Of a DNA stretch of 42,132 nt, positions 7,710 through 16,463 are shown one piece after another. The DNA is from Nitrospira sp. (GTDB taxonomy: Bacteria; Nitrospirota; Nitrospiria; Nitrospirales; Nitrospiraceae). The first letter of the stretch is position 1. Each line of letters opens with the position of its first letter. The notes under the pieces were generated by a model. It saw only the letters and a list, made by a program, of their open reading frames with translations. It ran no database searches and was not told where the DNA came from. Location: the NCBI GenBank assembly GCA_005116955.1, contig SWDI01000003.1, positions 283,324 through 325,455 of the forward strand, in the 5' to 3' direction. The position numbers and the translations under genes were made by a program.

Positions 7710-8627
7710 TTACTTTTTCCTGGGTGGTGGGTTCCTGAGTCGCTGGAGTTCGGCGCTCTGTTCGTCCACCTTTTTCTGGAGCGCTTTCAGCTCTTCCTTA
7801 AACGCCTGCAGGTCGGCCTCATTCCTGCCACCTGGTGCGGTTTGCACGGGAATCGATGGGGGCTGTTGTGGAACGGGCGCTGCGACCGTGGGGATCGGCT
7901 GTGCAACGGGGGCGGATGGTGGAGGTGTGGCAAGGACTCTCGCCAGCAGTTGATAATCAATGGCGAGTGATCGATCTTCCGACTTTCCAATCCAGCTCGA
8001 TCGGTCATATACGTCCGGTCGGAGGGCGGCTTCCGGTAGGAAGGTCACTTCACGGTCGCGCAGGCCATCCGTATCCGGGAGTGGACGTGGCTCCTTCTGG
8101 CTCGCGGTGGGTTTTTTCCCTGCGTAGTATCGGTATTGAGTCAACGTGAAATGCAGCGACAGGCCGTCAGCGAACAGATGTCCCGATGTCGTCTCTCTAT
8201 TTTGAGTGATCTTTGGAGACTGTGATAGCTGCGGTGTGGAATAGATGTGAAAACTCACCCGTTGATTGGGCGTCGCTTGCGCAAGGGCGGTGGCAATATG
8301 AGGGGTGAGGAATGCAATGTCGTCTTCGGAGAAGGTGCGAATATCGTTCAGATTCGTTGATTTCAAGGCTTTGCCGAGCAGCAGTAAGAGCCCGCTTTTT
8401 TCTTTCGTGTGTACCCCGCGCAAGATATCTGCGATGGTGGTTTCGGACAATTTGATGGGATGTGCCGCCTGGGCGGAGTTGTTGAAGGCGTTCTCTAGAA
8501 ACACTGTGCCGAGAGGGGACTCGTGAATGGGGGTGATAGGGCGAGGGCCGGCGCAACCAATTGCCAAACAACTTAGTATGAGCAGGCTGAGGCGAAAGAT
8601 CGAAGAGAAGTGTTGCGTGAAATCCAT
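7710..8627 (-). CDS. lipoprotein with C-terminal coiled coil, function unknown
   Basis: About 305 aa from the ATG at 8627 (an ATG at 8654 would add nine residues). The N-terminus is a lipoprotein signal with lipobox LAIGC. The middle (residues 40-200) resembles no family I can name. A proline-rich linker (PPPSAPVAQPIPTVAAPVP) leads to a coiled coil near the end (KEELKALQKKVDEQSAELQRL). The layout fits an envelope lipoprotein that binds a partner through its coiled coil. It converges with scpB and is separated from it by about 100 bp. Confidence 0.6.
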   Translation of the reverse strand: MDFTQHFSSIFRLSLLILSCLAIGCAGPRPITPIHESPLGTVFLENAFNNSAQAAHPIKLSETTIADILRGVHTKEKSGLLLLLGKALKSTNLNDIRTFSEDDIAFLTPHIATALAQATPNQRVSFHIYSTPQLSQSPKITQNRETTSGHLFADGLSLHFTLTQYRYYAGKKPTASQKEPRPLPDTDGLRDREVTFLPEAALRPDVYDRSSWIGKSEDRSLAIDYQLLARVLATPPPSAPVAQPIPTVAAPVPQQPPSIPVQTAPGGRNEADLQAFKEELKALQKKVDEQSAELQRLRNPPPRKK

Positions 8628-8870
8628 GATGTTGTGTTGCTGGGTTGAGTTCAAACGGGATGTAGTGTAACAGGAACATCCGGTAAAAACAAAAACACCG
8701 GTATCCAGCTTGTATCAGGTCGTTAAGATTGTGGAGTACATAAGCTGCAAGGCCGATATTCCATGGTGACTCTCATGCCGCGCGAGCAAGTGAGTCAGAT
8801 GGGGTTTGCCTCACGACGCAGTAAAGGGATCGAGCATTCAGCCGGGGATGGCTTCCTCTCTTGGTTTGCA

Positions 8871-8887
8871 GATGCAGCACATGCATC
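8871..8887. promoter_or_regulatory. dyad operator candidate upstream of the urtA promoter
   Basis: GATGCA and TGCATC form a perfect inverted repeat with a 5-bp spacer. Its centre is about 62 bp upstream of the predicted transcription start (near 8941), the usual place for a class I activator. The regulator is unknown, and the sequence does not match the CRP/FNR or NtcA consensus. Confidence 0.35.
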
Positions 8888-8905
8888 AGTGAGCGGACAG
8901 CGTCC

Positions 8906-8934
8906 TTGACGGGGCCATGGCCATTGTATACAAT
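8906..8934 (+). promoter_or_regulatory. sigma70-like promoter for urtA
   Basis: TTGACG (8906-8911), a 17-bp spacer and TACAAT (8929-8934), each one mismatch from consensus. It is the best promoter in the gap and implies a leader of about 350 nt before urtA, unless it drives a small RNA. Confidence 0.5.
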
Positions 8935-9289
8935 CTCGTCGCCCCATGGAGGAGAACGAGTTGAATGCTAGTTAGGCACAAGCGGAGTAGTCGATCAATC
9001 GGTAGCGCCTTTCCTGTACGACGCACGGTACATGTCAACATCTACACTTGGTCCCCACTGGTTAGTTCCAATAGTTTCCACTGGCTCTCTGACGTTCCGA
9101 AGAAAGGAGGGAGAGGGGTCTATTCATGAGCCAGGTAGCTCAGTGTAAGGCTGTACAGTAGCCCGCTCGAAGAACTTTTGCGCAAGAGGCTCATGCCAGG
9201 TGGCTGATCGTTTTGGAGAGCGGTGCACGGCGGAAGTAGCAGCGACCGGAAGTTGGCAACTCACGGCAGACACAAAGGAGTGATGCAAC

Positions 9290-10660
9290 ATGGACAAGAA
9301 CACCCCACAGGATGGACCAAGCGTCAGGGACGTGGCGACTCTGACCGAAGCCCCTGGGTCATCGCGACGGGAATTTCTCGGACAGAGCGGGCGCGTTGCG
9401 GCCGGAGTCGGCGTGGCGGCGCTCTTGGGCAATCTCGGCCAGTATGCCCTGTCGTATGCGGCGGGCGGCCCACCGATCAAGATCGGTATCTTACATTCGC
9501 TGAGCGGCACGATGGCGATCAGCGAGGTGTCCTTGCGCGATGTCGTGTTGATGGCCGTCGAGGAAATCAACAAGGCCGGGGGCGTCATGGGGCGGCAGAT
9601 CGAGGCGAAGATCGTCGATCCGGCCTCGAACTGGGACCTCTTTGCCGAAAAAGCCAAGCAGCTGCTGTTGGAAGACAAAGTGTCGGTCGTGTTCGGCTGC
9701 TGGACCTCGGTCAGCCGCAAATCCGTGCTGCCGGTCTTCGAAAAGAATAACGGCTTGCTCTTCTATCCTGTCCAGTACGAAGGCGAGGAGTGTTCGCGCA
9801 ACGTGTTCTATACCGGGGCGGCGGTCAATCAACAGGCGGCGCCGGCGGTGGAATATTTGATGAGCCCGGAGGGGGGGAACTACAAAAAGTTCTATCTTTT
9901 GGGGACGGATTACGTCTATCCGCGCACGACGAACAAGATCCTGCGGGCTATGTTGTTGGCGAAGAAGATCCCCGCCGCGAACATCGAAGAAGAGTACACC
10001 CCGTTCCATCACCAGGATTATCAAACCATCTGCGGGAAGATTAAGAAGTTTGCCGCCGGCGGGGGCGCGGCCGTGATCAGTACGATCAACGGGGACAGCA
10101 ACGTGCCGTTCTATAAGGAATTCGGGAACCAGGGGCTGCGGGCCGAAGATGCACCGATCATGGCGTTCAGTGTGGCGGAGGATGAGTTGCGCGGAATGGA
10201 TACGAGCGCACTCGTCGGGCACTTGGCGGCGTGGAACTATTATCAGAGCGTGGATACGCCGCAGAACAAGAAGTTTGTGGCGAACTTCAAGGCCTATTGC
10301 AAGCGGAACAATCTGCCGGACGGAGAAAACCGCGTGACCGATGATCCCATTGAGGCCGCGTATTTCGGCGTCTATGTGTGGAAACAGGCGGTGGAAAAGG
10401 CGGGCTCGATCGAAGTGGATGCCGTGCGCAAAGCGGTGTATGGGCAAAAGTTCCTGGCGCCGGGCGGCCAGATCATGATGGATGAGGCCAACCAGCACAC
10501 CCATAAGCCGGTGCTGATCGCTGAAATTCTGAAGAATGGGCAATTCAAGGTGGTGCATCGCTCCAAAGGCCTGGTGAAACCTGAGCCGTGGAGTGAGTAC
10601 ACTAACCCTGAGAAGGGCTGCGATTGGATTAATCATCAAGGGACCTATCAGAAGAAATAG
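9290..10660 (+). CDS. urtA: urea ABC transporter substrate-binding protein UrtA
   Basis: A 456-aa periplasmic binding protein. A twin-arginine-type signal (SRREFLGQSGRVAAGVGVAA, residues 24-43) suggests Tat export. The mature protein starts near IKIGILHSLSGTMAISE, and features such as FGCWTSVSRKSVLPVFE, LFYPVQYEGEE and STINGDSNVPFYKEF are typical of UrtA/FmdD-type urea or short-amide binding proteins. It captures urea at low concentration and delivers it to UrtBCDE. AAAGGAG lies about 8 nt upstream of the start. A strong hairpin follows the gene, and urtB lies 558 bp further on, so urtA may be expressed separately and at a higher level than the membrane components. Confidence 0.95.
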   Translation: MDKNTPQDGPSVRDVATLTEAPGSSRREFLGQSGRVAAGVGVAALLGNLGQYALSYAAGGPPIKIGILHSLSGTMAISEVSLRDVVLMAVEEINKAGGVMGRQIEAKIVDPASNWDLFAEKAKQLLLEDKVSVVFGCWTSVSRKSVLPVFEKNNGLLFYPVQYEGEECSRNVFYTGAAVNQQAAPAVEYLMSPEGGNYKKFYLLGTDYVYPRTTNKILRAMLLAKKIPAANIEEEYTPFHHQDYQTICGKIKKFAAGGGAAVISTINGDSNVPFYKEFGNQGLRAEDAPIMAFSVAEDELRGMDTSALVGHLAAWNYYQSVDTPQNKKFVANFKAYCKRNNLPDGENRVTDDPIEAAYFGVYVWKQAVEKAGSIEVDAVRKAVYGQKFLAPGGQIMMDEANQHTHKPVLIAEILKNGQFKVVHRSKGLVKPEPWSEYTNPEKGCDWINHQGTYQKK

Positions 10661-10725
10661 GGTCGGGACGCGAGACGGTTCGCCGTTTCACCGGCCGTTC
10701 TGACACTGGGTCCAGCGTCTGTCAG

Positions 10726-10766
10726 GGAGGGGCTGGAATCTTTCGTGACGAAGATTCCAGCCCTCC
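10726..10766 (+). terminator. strong hairpin after urtA
   Basis: Arms 10726-10742 and 10751-10766 pair over about 16 bp with one bulged base, around the loop TCGTGACG. It is followed by TGTTT. It could end urtA transcripts partially and stabilise their 3' end, the usual arrangement when a binding protein is needed in excess. Confidence 0.65.
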
Positions 10767-11218
10767 TGTTTGGAGCTGTCCGCTGCCGCAGTTTATGCAC
10801 GGAGGTTGGTTGGTGATGAGCCTGGCCCGCACATGCATGTGTGCATCGCTTGTGTGGGATTCGCTTGCAGCTCGATCAAACCTGCGCGTATCAAGCTTAA
10901 GAGCGAGGACGCAGCTCTCTACGGTGCGGCGACTGGGCCCCTGTAGTAAACTCGGCGGCTCCACTTCCCTAGGGGATCTCCCACCAATCTTTCAGGATTC
11001 CCCCGATAGGTCTACACCGTCTTTTGTGAGATACCTAGCGCCGCAACATGGGTAGAATGATTGCTGCATCAATCAGAAGTAGCGATAGGGCGGGTTCGAT
11101 CGCGAATGTGGACTGCGTTTCAGACTTTGTCCGGTGGTCTGTGTCTGATCTCATGTATTCGGTGAAGAGCGGCGCAGAAGGACCTGACCGATAGTGAGTA
11201 TCACCAAAATGGAGATCC
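10767..11218. other. intergenic region between urtA and urtB
   Basis: About 450 bp without a supported gene. It contains a dyad-like pair at 10967-11010, probably regulatory. I see no convincing -35/-10 hexamers and no remnant gene. The length is unusual because urtA and urtB are commonly close together. Confidence 0.4.
10967..11010. promoter_or_regulatory. imperfect dyad, possible response-regulator site
   Basis: CCCTAGGGGATCTCCC (10967-10982) faces GGATTCCCCCGATAGG (10995-11010); the shared half-site is of the form CCTA..GGGGAT. It lies about 210 bp upstream of urtB. The palindromic CCCTAGGGG core resembles binding sites of LuxR/NarL-type regulators, but this is a resemblance only. Confidence 0.35.
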
Positions 11219-12781
11219 ATGCGTAGAGGATTTGTTCCACTCTCCAAAATTGTTATTGTTCTTTTCCTCCTGATCATTTCACAAGGAACGACAGTGGCAG
11301 AGCAACCGTTGACTTCGGAGGCTGCCACAGTAGCCGCCTCTCCGATCGAGCAAGCACTTCTCGACATTAAGAGTGAGGATGCGGCGGTCCGGAGCGCGGC
11401 GGCGGCGCTCCTCATTGAAAAGGGGGATGCCAGTCTTCTGTCGGCACTCGATGCAATCCGTGCCGAGGCGGATCGGGCGACCAGGCAGGCCATCAAACCC
11501 GTGATCGATCTGCTGAAGAACCATGCCAATCTCACCAGTGACCAGTCGGATACCCGACGGTCAGCCGCCGCCGATCTGGTCGGCACCGGTCGGCCGGAAG
11601 CCATTGCCTGGCTGGAGCAGGCAGCGGCGAAGGAGCCTGTCTGGTGGGTCAAGTACACGATGGAGGAATCCGCACAGCTGCTCCGGCTTCATGCTGACGA
11701 GCACACGGTCCGAGTGGTCGCTGTCAAGAAGCTTGGGGAGCTCAGAAGCCAGAACGGGCTGTCTGTGCTCAAAGAATTGGTTGAAGCTGGCACCCAGAGC
11801 GGAGCCACTGATGAGCAGCGCGCGCTGGCGGATGCGGCTCATGCGTCGATCGGGCAGATTGACGCATGGTTCTGGTGGGCGGATGCCATCGAGACATTCT
11901 TTCGGGGGATCAGCCTCAGTTCTATTTTGTTGATGATGTCTCTGGGCTTGGCGATCGTCTTCGGCTTGATGGGGGTCATCAACATGGCGCACGGCGAGTT
12001 GATGATGGTGGGCGCCTATGCCACGTTCGTCACGCAACAGGCGTTCGTTGGCTGGTTGTCTCCCGAGGTCTTCGATTGGTATTTCCCCGTGGCTTTGCCG
12101 GTTGCCTTTCTCTCGGCCGCCGCATTTGGCTGGGTGCTGGAGGCGACCGTGATTCGCTTTCTCTATGGGCGACTGCTGGAGACCCTGCTGGCGACGTGGG
12201 GCGTGAGTTTGATCCTCATGCAGGCCGCGCGGGTGTACTTCGGCGATCTGACGGCGGTCATTGCGCCGCAAGCCTTGCGAGGCGGGGCGCAAGTGATGGT
12301 CGGCGTCTATTTGCCGTACAATCGGATTTTCATCATCCTGCTCTCGATCGTGTGCGTGCTTGGGATTTATTTCTTATTGTTCCGATCCAACCTCGGCATT
12401 CGGGTCCGGTCCGTCACGCAAAACCGCAATATGAGTGCCTGCCTCGGGATCCCGACCAGAAAGGTCGACTCCTACACCTTTGCCTTCGCCTCCGGGCTGG
12501 CTGGGATCGCAGGCTGGGCGCTGACCATGGTGGGGAATGTCGATCCCGGACTCGGGCAGAACTATATCGTCGATGCCTTCATGGTCGTGGTGACGGGAGG
12601 CGTGGGCAAACTCGCCGGCACGATCTGGGCCTCGCTCGGCATCGGCGGGCTGAACAAACTGATAGAACCGGTCAGTGGAGCCGTCTATGGAAAGGTCTTT
12701 ATCCTGGTCGGGGTGATTCTCTTCTTGCAGTGGCGGCCGCAGGGCCTGTTCGCGGCGAAAGGACGCAACGCCGATGCCTGA
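11219..12781 (+). CDS. urtB: urea ABC transporter permease UrtB
   Basis: A 520-aa permease of the branched-chain amino acid/urea class. Residues 1-27 form a signal-like segment. About 30-215 is a soluble alanine-rich helical region with HEAT-like repeats (DAAVRSAAAALLIEKGD, VRVVAVKKLGEL), a known feature of UrtB. From about 230 the LivH-like membrane domain begins, with several helices and GLMGVINMAHGELMMVGAYA near 255-275. It forms the urea channel with UrtC. The start at 11219 has GGAG at 11211-11214. The 3' end overlaps urtC by 8 bp, indicating translational coupling. Confidence 0.95.
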   Translation: MRRGFVPLSKIVIVLFLLIISQGTTVAEQPLTSEAATVAASPIEQALLDIKSEDAAVRSAAAALLIEKGDASLLSALDAIRAEADRATRQAIKPVIDLLKNHANLTSDQSDTRRSAAADLVGTGRPEAIAWLEQAAAKEPVWWVKYTMEESAQLLRLHADEHTVRVVAVKKLGELRSQNGLSVLKELVEAGTQSGATDEQRALADAAHASIGQIDAWFWWADAIETFFRGISLSSILLMMSLGLAIVFGLMGVINMAHGELMMVGAYATFVTQQAFVGWLSPEVFDWYFPVALPVAFLSAAAFGWVLEATVIRFLYGRLLETLLATWGVSLILMQAARVYFGDLTAVIAPQALRGGAQVMVGVYLPYNRIFIILLSIVCVLGIYFLLFRSNLGIRVRSVTQNRNMSACLGIPTRKVDSYTFAFASGLAGIAGWALTMVGNVDPGLGQNYIVDAFMVVVTGGVGKLAGTIWASLGIGGLNKLIEPVSGAVYGKVFILVGVILFLQWRPQGLFAAKGRNADA

Positions 12782-13907
12782 ACAACCGATCGCTCGTCCC
12801 GATAGCCGCGAGACCGTCTCGCTGTATCTGGTCGGAGTGGTATTACTTGTTGTCCTCCCGCTGCTGAATGTGTTGCCAGCCGACGACTCCTGGCTGCATC
12901 TCTCAGACTTTCGGTTGAATCAATTCGGCAAGTTCTTGGCGTTTGCCATTCTCGCGCTGGGATTGGACCTGATCTGGGGCTATTGCGGTGTGCTCAGCAT
13001 GGGGCAGGGGGTCTTTTTCGGATTCGGTGCCTATTGCATGGGGATGTATCTGGCGCTGCAGATCGGGGCGGAAAGTGTGTATGGAAGCGAGCTGCCGGAC
13101 TTTATGGTATGGACGCAGGTCAAAGAGCTGCCACTGTTCTGGTACCCGTTCAAGAGTTTTATTGGCGGGTTCTTAGGAGCCATTCTCGTTCCTGTTCTGT
13201 TCGCGACGATCTTTGGGTTTCTGGCGTTTCGCAGTCGCATCAAGGGCGTCTATTTTGCCATTATCACCCAGGCCTTGGCTTTTGCCGCCTGGTTGGTGTT
13301 CAATCGGAACGAGACGCGGCTGGGTGGCACGAATGGCTTGACGGATTTTAAGCAATTGCTCGGGTACCGTCTCTCGGACCCGTCGACCCAACGAGGACTA
13401 TATATCATCACGGTTCTCGCGCTCGGGGCGGCGTATCTCTTCTGTCGGTGGATTGTGGCCTCACGCGCGGGCAAGGTTCTCATTGCGATCCGCGACAGTG
13501 AATCCCGCGTCACGTTTTCGGGCTACACTCCCTGGATGTACAAGCTCTTTGTCTTCGTGGTTTCAGCGGGGCTGGCTGGATTAGCCGGCATGCTGTATGT
13601 GCCGCAGGTGGGTATCATTACCCCCGCTCAGATTGGGGTGTTGCCGTCGTTGGAGGTGGTCATCTGGGTGGCGGTCGGCGGGCGTGGCACGTTAATCGGC
13701 GCTGTCTTGGGGGCGGTGGCTGTGAACTATGGCCGCAGCGTGTTGACCAACTATTTCCCGGAGGCCTGGCCGTTTATCCTCGGCGGACTCTTTGTGGTCG
13801 TGGTGACGATGTTCCCGGACGGACTGTTGGGGATGATTCGGAAAGTGACGGCACGCAAGCAAACCCCGGCGCCGGTGATCAAGGCAGAAGGGAGGACCGC
13901 GGCGTGA
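12774..13907 (+). CDS. urtC: urea ABC transporter permease UrtC
   Basis: A 377-aa LivM-type permease with about ten membrane helices. The conserved DLIWGYCGVLSMGQGVFFGF lies near residues 64-83, FRSRIKGVYFAIITQALAFA near 152-171 and AVGGRGTLIGAVLGA near 300-314. It pairs with UrtB to make the transmembrane pore for urea. It overlaps urtB by 8 bp and urtD by 4 bp (GTGA), so urtBCDE is a tightly coupled operon. Confidence 0.95.
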   Translation: MPEQPIARPDSRETVSLYLVGVVLLVVLPLLNVLPADDSWLHLSDFRLNQFGKFLAFAILALGLDLIWGYCGVLSMGQGVFFGFGAYCMGMYLALQIGAESVYGSELPDFMVWTQVKELPLFWYPFKSFIGGFLGAILVPVLFATIFGFLAFRSRIKGVYFAIITQALAFAAWLVFNRNETRLGGTNGLTDFKQLLGYRLSDPSTQRGLYIITVLALGAAYLFCRWIVASRAGKVLIAIRDSESRVTFSGYTPWMYKLFVFVVSAGLAGLAGMLYVPQVGIITPAQIGVLPSLEVVIWVAVGGRGTLIGAVLGAVAVNYGRSVLTNYFPEAWPFILGGLFVVVVTMFPDGLLGMIRKVTARKQTPAPVIKAEGRTAA

Positions 13908-14668
13908 CCGACGGAGACCTGATTCTCAACTGCGAAAACGTCGTCATGGACTACGACGGATTCAAGGCGCTGAACAACTGTAACTTTAGTGTTCATTATA
14001 ACGAGTTGCGTGTCGTCATCGGTCCGAACGGAGCTGGCAAGACGACGCTCTTGGATGTGATCTGTGGCAAAACCAGACCCACCTCTGGGAAGATCTTGTT
14101 CGGCAAGGGGATCAATTTAGTTGGGAAGAACGCGGAAGACATCACGAAGCTGGGCGTGGGCCGGAAGTTTCAGGCGCCGTCTGTCTATGGCAACTTGTCA
14201 GTCTGGCAGAACCTGGATTTGTCGGTCAAGCGGGCAAGCAAGGGCGTCTTCCCGACCTTGATGGGCCGGTCGTCAACGGCGGAGCGCGCGCGCATTGAGG
14301 AGACGTTGGAGACCATCGGCTTATCGAATCATGCCCATGATCGTGCCGGGTCCTTGTCGCACGGCCAAAAGCAATGGTTGGAGATCGGCATGGTGATTTT
14401 GCAGGACCCCTCGTTACTCTTGGTCGATGAGCCGGTCGCCGGGATGAGTGATAAGGAAACGGAACAGACTGGTCGATTGCTGACGTCCCTGTCGGAGAAG
14501 CAGGCGATCGTCGTGATCGAGCATGATATGGACTTTGTTCGGCAGATTGCGAAGATCGTGACAGTGCTCGCTGAGGGCACCGTCATTTGCGAAGGCACGG
14601 TCGAAGCCGTCCAAGCGGATGACCATGTTCGAGAAATCTACCTTGGCCGGGCTAAGGTCGCGCATTAG
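13904..14668 (+). CDS. urtD: urea ABC transporter ATPase UrtD
   Basis: A 254-aa cytoplasmic ATPase of the LivG class. The Walker A motif GPNGAGKTT is near residues 44-52, the signature LSHGQKQWLEIG near 151-162, and Walker B LLLVDEPVAG near 171-180. With UrtE it hydrolyses ATP to drive urea import. The GTG start overlaps the urtC stop. Confidence 0.95.
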   Translation: MTDGDLILNCENVVMDYDGFKALNNCNFSVHYNELRVVIGPNGAGKTTLLDVICGKTRPTSGKILFGKGINLVGKNAEDITKLGVGRKFQAPSVYGNLSVWQNLDLSVKRASKGVFPTLMGRSSTAERARIEETLETIGLSNHAHDRAGSLSHGQKQWLEIGMVILQDPSLLLVDEPVAGMSDKETEQTGRLLTSLSEKQAIVVIEHDMDFVRQIAKIVTVLAEGTVICEGTVEAVQADDHVREIYLGRAKVAH

Positions 14669-14692
14669 AGAAGATACGGAGCCACGCAGCGT

Positions 14693-15427
14693 ATGGCACA
14701 CGAAACACCACGGATGACCCTGGCGCTCGAGAATATCAACGCGTACTACGGCGAGAGCCATATTCTGCGGAATGTCTCTTTCACCATTGAGCCGGGTGAG
14801 GTGGTGTGTCTGATGGGCCGAAACGGGATGGGCAAGACGACCACGTTGAAAACGCTGACGGGCTTGCTGCCGGCCCGGTCAGGCACCATTACGTTTGATG
14901 GGCGAGACATCACGCAGGATCGCACGGATCTCCGGGCCAAACACGGGCTGGCGTATGTGCCGCAAGGGCGCGAGATTATCCCGCACTTGACCGTGCACCA
15001 AAATCTCTTGCTCGGGTACTGGAACCGCCCGTCCATCACGGGTGATGTCTCTGAACGCGAGGCTTTCGATGAGGTCTATCACCTGTTTCCAAAGTTGACG
15101 CAGATTCTTCATCGTCCGGGTGGGGTCTTGAGTGGTGGAGAGCAACAGCAGTTGGCGATCGGCCGCGCCATTCTCTCCAGTCCGAAGCTCCTGTTGTTGG
15201 ATGAACCGACCGAAGGGATTCAGCCCTCGATCGTCGATCAGATTGAGGATGTCATTATCGGCTTTAAGCAGTCGCGCCGGTTCGCCATTCTGTTAGTCGA
15301 GCAAGGGCTGCATTTTGCCGCCAGGCTGGCGGAGAAGTACGTGGTTATGGCCAAAGGAGCCGTGATGGCTCAGGGCAAGAGCACGGAGTTGAATGCCGAC
15401 ATGGTGCGGCAACATCTCACGGTGTAG
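14693..15427 (+). CDS. urtE: urea ABC transporter ATPase UrtE
   Basis: A 244-aa LivF-class ATPase. Walker A is GRNGMGKTT (near 42-50), the signature is LSGGEQQQLAIGRA (near 144-157) and Walker B is LLLLDEPTEG (near 165-174). INAYYGESHILRNVSF at the N-terminus is typical of UrtE. It completes the transporter, 24 bp after urtD. About 200 bp separate it from ureA; that gap holds a weak promoter candidate (TTGCAA 15516-15521, TAGATT 15540-15545, 18-bp spacer) that could give the urease genes their own start. Confidence 0.95.
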   Translation: MAHETPRMTLALENINAYYGESHILRNVSFTIEPGEVVCLMGRNGMGKTTTLKTLTGLLPARSGTITFDGRDITQDRTDLRAKHGLAYVPQGREIIPHLTVHQNLLLGYWNRPSITGDVSEREAFDEVYHLFPKLTQILHRPGGVLSGGEQQQLAIGRAILSSPKLLLLDEPTEGIQPSIVDQIEDVIIGFKQSRRFAILLVEQGLHFAARLAEKYVVMAKGAVMAQGKSTELNADMVRQHLTV

Positions 15428-15628
15428 TGGGTGCGATAGGAAGGTATTTCCTGCCTCTTGTTTGTTTGGACTTGCCTCGATGGACTATCGGGATTGCCAA
15501 TCGTCTAGACAGGGATTGCAACTCTACAGTAGGAATCCTTAGATTTCGCTAAGAGAGAGGATGCTCTTGCCCACATCGAGTGTTCTTGCCGAGAAATGGG
15601 AGAGTCATTGCGCTAGGGAGGGAAGCTC

Positions 15629-15931
15629 ATGCATCTGACCCCGAGAGAACAGGAAAAGTTACTTATTTATGTTGCGGGACAACTGGCCGCTGATCGCAAG
15701 AAGCGAGGCCTCAAACTCAATCATCCAGAATCCGTTGCGTATCTCACTGCCGCTGTCCTGGAAGGGATTCGGGATGGAAAAAGTGTTGCTCAACTGATGA
15801 CCTACGGTACGACGCTGCTTACCCGTAAGGATGTGATGTCTGGAGTTCCGGAGATGATTCATGAGTTCCAGGTTGAGGGAACGTTTCCAGATGGAACAAA
15901 ACTGGTCACGGTCCATAACCCAATTCGATAA
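15629..15931 (+). CDS. ureA: urease gamma subunit
   Basis: A 100-aa protein of the usual UreA length, with the full family pattern: [19 protein letters not shown] at the start, [21 protein letters not shown] in the middle and VTVHNPIR at the end. It is one of three structural subunits of nickel urease, which splits urea to ammonia and carbamate in the cytoplasm. GGGAGGGA lies 7 nt before the ATG. It heads ureABC-ureFGD. Confidence 0.97.
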   Translation: MHLTPREQEKLLIYVAGQLAADRKKRGLKLNHPESVAYLTAAVLEGIRDGKSVAQLMTYGTTLLTRKDVMSGVPEMIHEFQVEGTFPDGTKLVTVHNPIR

Positions 15932-15980
15932 GCGCGAGATTGAGGCGCATCACTCATCTGTGTTCCTGTAGGAGGGACCT

Positions 15981-16463
15981 ATGCCTAAAAAGATGACGCG
16001 ACGTCCAACAAAGAGTCAAAAGTCGAGACAACCTGCGAAACAGTCCCTCGCCAGTATCATAAAAGCTGAGTTAGCGAAGCCGATCATTCCTGGGGAGATC
16101 CTGACTGCCTCCGGCGATATCGAGATGTTTAACGGCCGAGAGATAAAGGAACTGACGGTGAAGAATGCCGCTGATCGCCCCATCCAGGTCGGATCCCACT
16201 GCCATTTCTTCGAGTCCAATCATGCGCTGAAGTTTGATCGCGAACAGGCCTTCGGGTTTCGACTCTGCATTCCCGCCGGTACGGCGGTTCGGTTCGAGCC
16301 GGGAGAGGACAAGCGAGTGACGGTTGTGGCCTTGGCCGGGAAGCGGGTTGCCTATGGCATCAATGGATTGACGGAAGGCTCACTCGATGATGCGCAGGTC
16401 AAGGCTCGCGCGCTATCGCTCGCGGGTACCCGCGGATTTTCTGGAAAAGGAGGCGTCCGGTGA
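15981..16463 (+). CDS. ureB: urease beta subunit with basic N-terminal extension
   Basis: A 160-aa UreB. The conserved core runs from about residue 37 ([20 protein letters not shown]) through [20 protein letters not shown] and [23 protein letters not shown]. Bacterial UreB is commonly near 100-125 aa. Here about 35 lysine/arginine-rich residues precede the core ([17 protein letters not shown]) and a short tail follows. The start is secure because AGGAGGGA lies directly upstream. It overlaps ureC by four bases (GTGA). Confidence 0.95.
   Translation: MPKKMTRRPTKSQKSRQPAKQSLASIIKAELAKPIIPGEILTASGDIEMFNGREIKELTVKNAADRPIQVGSHCHFFESNHALKFDREQAFGFRLCIPAGTAVRFEPGEDKRVTVVALAGKRVAYGINGLTEGSLDDAQVKARALSLAGTRGFSGKGGVR

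Larger units (their letters stand above)
8655..9289. other. long intergenic region upstream of urtA
   Basis: About 635 bp without a supported gene. It holds a 17-bp dyad at 8871-8887, a good sigma70 promoter at 8906-8934 and a roughly 350-nt leader. The leader includes short inverted repeats (CATGAGCC at 9125-9132 and GGCTCATG at 9188-9195) that could fold. A strong ribosome binding site AAAGGAG sits just before urtA. The minus-strand lipoprotein promoter must also be here. Confidence 0.5.

Noticed and set aside
9210..9270. Possible sigma54 promoter before urtA
   Set aside because: TTGGCAACTCACGGCAG looks similar, but the GG to GC spacing is 9 rather than 10 and the TTGC element is poor.
9491..10639. 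382-aa open frame on the minus strand opposite urtA
   Set aside because: It is a shadow of the GC-rich urtA codons: no family features, no ribosome site, while urtA is certain.
11866..12867. 333-aa open frame overlapping urtB and urtC
   Set aside because: It runs in another frame of certain permease genes and has an Arg/Gly-rich composition typical of a shadow frame.
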